Below are positions 5,252-7,437 of a stretch of 7,437 nt of DNA, piece after piece. Both the position numbers and the translations under genes were made by a program. Each line of letters starts with the position of its first letter. The first letter of the stretch is position 1. Source of the DNA: CAYZTD01 sp964473335 (GTDB lineage: Archaea > Thermoplasmatota > E2 > DHVEG-1); assembly GCA_964473335.1 (NCBI GenBank), contig CAYYOO010000068.1, positions 1 to 7,437 of the forward strand. The letters are read 5' to 3'. The notes under the pieces are model-generated. The model was not told the DNA's origin and did no database searches. It was given only the letters and a program-made list of their open reading frames with translations.

Positions 5252-6874
5252 TTATTTGTGCCTAATTTTAGCAGCTTTTACCAGCCCATCAAATAAAGGT
5301 GCAGGATCCAAAGGACGTGATTTAAATTCAGGATGCGCTTGTGTTGCAACAAAATAAGGATGCTTCTTTAGTTCCATAAACTCCATTAAAACACCATCTG
5401 GGCTTCTCCCTGAAAAAACAATTCCACAGTTTTCAAGTCGTTTAACATACTCAGGATTAACTTCATATCTGTGTCTGTGTCTTTCTGAAACTTTTGTTTC
5501 ACCATATAGTTTATGGATCTTTGTGCCTTTTTTTAGAACCGCAGGCCATGCACCAAGTCTCATTGTTGCACCGTATCTAGATTCCTGAATGATTTCAACC
5601 TGCTCAGGAATAAAATCAATAACAGGATGCTTTGCTTTTTTATCTACTTCAACGGTATTTGCATCTTTAATACCACATACGTTTCTAGCATATTCAACAA
5701 CTGCTAGCTGCATACCTAGGCATAAACCAAGATAAGGTATCTTATTTTCACGTGCATAGCGAATTGTATCGATTTTTCCATCAATTCCAGATTTACCAAA
5801 ACCACCTGGGACAATGATTGCATCTAGTTTATTTAATTCGGAAAGTTTTCGCGGGTCTTTTTCATATTTTTTTGAGTCGATCCAATGAAATTCTGGTTTT
5901 AAGTTATTATTCCAGGAAGCATGTTTAACTGCTTCAATGACACTAACATATGAATCGCTAAGCTGGCTTGTACCAATATCAAAGTATTTACCAACAATTC
6001 CTATTTTTACAGATTTTTTAAGCCTACGTATCTTTTTTAAGAACTTTTCCCAACCTTCGATATCTTTATGTGATTTTCTAAGTCTTAATTTTTTAAGGAT
6101 CTTTTCACAGAAGTTTTGCCTTTCAAAAAGTAGGCTTACTGCATATACATTATCAACATCAGAATCACTTATTACATCGTCTTCATGTATATTACAAAAT
6201 AGAGCGATTTTTTCTCGTCGTACGTGATCTAAAGGATCATCAGATCTAGTTACAATAAAATTTGGTTGAATACCTATTTCGCGTAGGAGTTTTACTGAGT
6301 GTTGTGTGGGTTTTGTCTTTGCTTCACCAAGCGCATCAAGTACTGGAACGTAAGTTACATGTACAAAAATTACTTTGTCTCCTTCTAGTTTCATCTGACG
6401 CACTGCTTCTAAAAAGAGTACATTTTCATAGTCTCCAACTGTGCCCCCTATTTCGACTAGAACAAAGTCCCATTTTTTTTCTTCTGCAGGCCTTCTGATC
6501 CTTCTTTTTATTTCATTTGTGACATGTGGAATTGGTTGAACGGTTTTACCAAGATATTTTCCTTTTCTTTCTTTTTCTATTACTGCGCTGTAGACCTGGC
6601 CTGTAGTAATATTATGATATTTTGGAATGTTAATATTTAAAAATCTTTCATAATGTCCGAGGTCTTGATCGATCTCTCCGCCGTCTTCGGTGACCCATAC
6701 TTCGCCGTGTTCAGTTGGTCTTAATGTTCCTGCGTCAAAGTTCATATATGGGTCTATTTTCATTGCTGTAACATTGTATCCATGTAGCTGAAGTATCTTT
6801 CCAATCGAAGCAGTAGTTATTCCCTTTCCAAGTCCAGAAACAACACCACCAGTTATAATAATATAATTAGCCAT
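5252..6874 (-). CDS. pyrG: CTP synthase (glutamine-hydrolysing)
   Basis: A complete 540-residue enzyme, the usual length (about 535-550). It makes CTP from UTP, ATP and glutamine in the cytosol, the last step of de novo cytidine nucleotide synthesis. The synthetase domain (1 to about 275) has the P-loop GGVVSGLGKGI (9-19), KIDPY (39-43), HGEVWVTEDGGEIDQD (56-71), DLGHYERF (71-78) and the conserved EIGGTVGD (141-148). A basic linker (about 260-290) leads to the class I glutamine amidotransferase domain, starting at VKIGIVGKY. It has the oxyanion strand PGGFG (356-360), the nucleophile C385 in GLCLGMQ, and H514 and E516 of the triad in QAHPEF. The start is secure: an in-frame TAA lies only 6 nt upstream. 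No ribosome binding site stands at normal spacing; GGG touches the ATG, so leaderless or Shine-Dalgarno-independent initiation is likely. It is separated from upstream alba by 183 nt and is probably its own transcript. Confidence 0.98.
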   Translation of the reverse strand: MANYIIITGGVVSGLGKGITTASIGKILQLHGYNVTAMKIDPYMNFDAGTLRPTEHGEVWVTEDGGEIDQDLGHYERFLNINIPKYHNITTGQVYSAVIEKERKGKYLGKTVQPIPHVTNEIKRRIRRPAEEKKWDFVLVEIGGTVGDYENVLFLEAVRQMKLEGDKVIFVHVTYVPVLDALGEAKTKPTQHSVKLLREIGIQPNFIVTRSDDPLDHVRREKIALFCNIHEDDVISDSDVDNVYAVSLLFERQNFCEKILKKLRLRKSHKDIEGWEKFLKKIRRLKKSVKIGIVGKYFDIGTSQLSDSYVSVIEAVKHASWNNNLKPEFHWIDSKKYEKDPRKLSELNKLDAIIVPGGFGKSGIDGKIDTIRYARENKIPYLGLCLGMQLAVVEYARNVCGIKDANTVEVDKKAKHPVIDFIPEQVEIIQESRYGATMRLGAWPAVLKKGTKIHKLYGETKVSERHRHRYEVNPEYVKRLENCGIVFSGRSPDGVLMEFMELKKHPYFVATQAHPEFKSRPLDPAPLFDGLVKAAKIRHK

Positions 6875-6910
6875 CCCTTATCAACCGGTAAAAATGAATA
6901 TGATTTTTGG

Positions 6911-6945
6911 GTTTAAATTATTTCTCATTTTTAAAAAAATATATG
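6911..6945 (-). promoter_or_regulatory. Candidate pyrG promoter region (two possible TATA boxes)
   Basis: On the minus strand ATATATTTTTTTA (6945-6933) and TAATTTAAAC (6920-6911) are both TATA-like. The first predicts a leader of about 40 nt. The second predicts about 10-15 nt, which fits better with the missing ribosome binding site. The whole 6875-7057 spacer is so AT-rich that neither can be chosen firmly. Apart from these and the stem-loop near alba, nothing else is seen in the spacer. Confidence 0.3.
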
Positions 6946-7025
6946 CCTATTATAATTGTTTAGAAACTATATAAAAAATAAAATAAATTTACAACTACCA
7001 TAACTCTTAAAGAAAATAGTATTAT

Positions 7026-7052
7026 AGTAATTGTTGATTTTTTTCAATTACT
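7026..7052 (-). terminator. Stem-loop just after alba, possible terminator or 3' end structure
   Basis: AGTAATTG (7026-7033) and CAATTACT (7045-7052) form a perfect 8-bp inverted repeat with an 11-nt loop, starting 5 nt past the alba stop codon. On the alba transcript the loop is A-rich and no long U-run follows at once, so it is not a classic intrinsic terminator. It may protect the mRNA 3' end. Confidence 0.35.
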
Positions 7053-7057
7053 GATTT

Positions 7058-7357
7058 TTACTTACCTTTTGTTGTCAAAGAAATTTCTATTGATGATACG
7101 TTGGAATTTCTTCCTTCTTCGTTTGTGATACTCTCTGTGCCGATTACAATGTCTTTTATTTTTGCATCTTGTACAAATCTGTTCCTTGTAATCTCGGCAG
7201 TATCTACAGCGCGGCTTATGGCACGGCCACGTGCTTTTATTATTACTTCGTCAGATCCACCATTGAATTGAGTTACAACTGCAAGTACATAGCTCATTGG
7301 TGGTTTGTTTCCAACATATATCACGTTTTCATCTGGGTTGACTTCTTTTTCTGCCAT
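7058..7357 (-). CDS. albA: Alba family DNA/RNA-binding chromatin protein
   Basis: A 99-residue archaeal Alba (Sac10b) protein; the family is about 90-100 residues. The protein dimerises and coats DNA, and in many archaea also binds RNA. Diagnostic blocks are VGNKPPMSYVLAV (15-27) and KARGRAISRAVDTAEI (41-56), followed by the arginine-rich TRNRF and a C-terminal beta hairpin (about 67-97) whose arm contains the basic/Gly segment EEGRNS (80-85). In Sulfolobus Alba the first loop has two lysines (K16, K17) that contact nucleic acid, the first being acetylated. Here the first is N17 and the second is K18, a substitution common outside Crenarchaeota, so regulation by acetylation at that site is not expected. 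The ATG has GGGAGG 7 nt upstream (7365-7370) and a strong promoter. This gene is the best single evidence that the window is archaeal. Confidence 0.97.
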   Translation of the reverse strand: MAEKEVNPDENVIYVGNKPPMSYVLAVVTQFNGGSDEVIIKARGRAISRAVDTAEITRNRFVQDAKIKDIVIGTESITNEEGRNSNVSSIEISLTTKGK

Positions 7358-7364
7358 TTCTTTT

Positions 7365-7370
7365 CCTCCC
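7365..7370 (-). promoter_or_regulatory. Strong ribosome binding site of alba (GGGAGG)
   Basis: GGGAGG lies 7 nt before the alba ATG on the minus strand, complementary to the anti-Shine-Dalgarno CCUCC. It confirms the chosen start and suits a highly expressed chromatin protein. Confidence 0.75.
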
Positions 7371-7414
7371 TGTTAATACCTTTGTTTTTTTACTCTTGTA
7401 AGAAGTATTCAATT

Positions 7415-7430
7415 ATTTATAAAGCTTTCG
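7415..7430 (-). promoter_or_regulatory. Archaeal BRE + TATA promoter of alba
   Basis: On the minus strand CGAAAG (7430-7425) is directly followed by CTTTATAAAT (7424-7415), a near-consensus BRE and TATA box for TFB and TBP. Transcription should start about 25 nt downstream, near 7392-7395. That gives a leader of about 35 nt that includes the ribosome binding site. Confidence 0.72.
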
Positions 7431-7437
7431 ACTATTT

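Noticed and set aside
5937..6498. Plus-strand frames opposite pyrG
   Set aside because: They are complementary to the conserved CTP synthase coding sequence and have no independent support.
1..7437. tRNA or rRNA genes, CRISPR arrays, insertion sequences, attachment sites
   Set aside because: None seen: spacers are short (183 nt or less), there are no regularly spaced repeats, and no transposase or integrase motif occurs in any frame inspected.

Overview
This AT-rich window most likely comes from an anaerobic archaeon. It carries an Alba chromatin protein gene preceded by a textbook BRE/TATA promoter, an archaeal-type Icc-related phosphoesterase, oligo-T tracts after genes, and several starts set by GGAGG/AGGTG-like ribosome binding sites. 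The exact lineage cannot be fixed from these genes. Thermoplasmatota-like or another AT-rich uncultured archaeal group would fit, but that is inference.

Layout, left to right. (1) Positions 1-743, minus strand: a metallophosphoesterase that runs off the left edge and starts at TTG. (2) Positions 744-847: a compact divergent promoter region with a palindromic TATA box and repeated TTACTA/TAGTAA half-sites. (3) Positions 848-5154, plus strand: a tight three-gene operon encoding a NuoE-like thioredoxin-fold [2Fe-2S] protein, a NuoF/HydB-like NADH-FMN protein with a C-terminal 2[4Fe-4S] domain, and a fusion of a NuoG-like ferredoxin region to a GltD/NfnB-like FAD/NADPH oxidoreductase. (4) Positions 5155-5251: a short convergent spacer with T-tracts for both directions and a G-rich stretch. 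(5) Positions 5252-6874, minus strand: full-length CTP synthase. (6) Positions 6875-7057: a very AT-rich spacer with a stem-loop just after alba. (7) Positions 7058-7357, minus strand: alba with its own ribosome binding site and promoter, which reaches almost to the right edge.

The main point of interest is the three-gene operon. There is no H-cluster hydrogenase, formate dehydrogenase or membrane complex I gene in the window, so this is not an ordinary NuoEFG or Hyd operon fragment. The architecture (HydC-like + HydB-like + NuoG/GltD fusion) matches the Stn-type electron-bifurcating transhydrogenase described from the acetogen Sporomusa ovata, which couples NADH, NADPH and ferredoxin. Here it appears in an apparently archaeal context with three departures read directly from the proteins. 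The NuoF N-terminal domain has lost three of four cluster cysteines. The NuoG-like part has lost the whole His-Cys cluster motif. The RCxxC segment that normally opens a GltD module sits at the very C-terminus, as in a permuted module. The remaining genes are housekeeping: pyrimidine nucleotide synthesis (CTP synthase), nucleic-acid packaging (Alba) and a phosphoesterase of unknown substrate.
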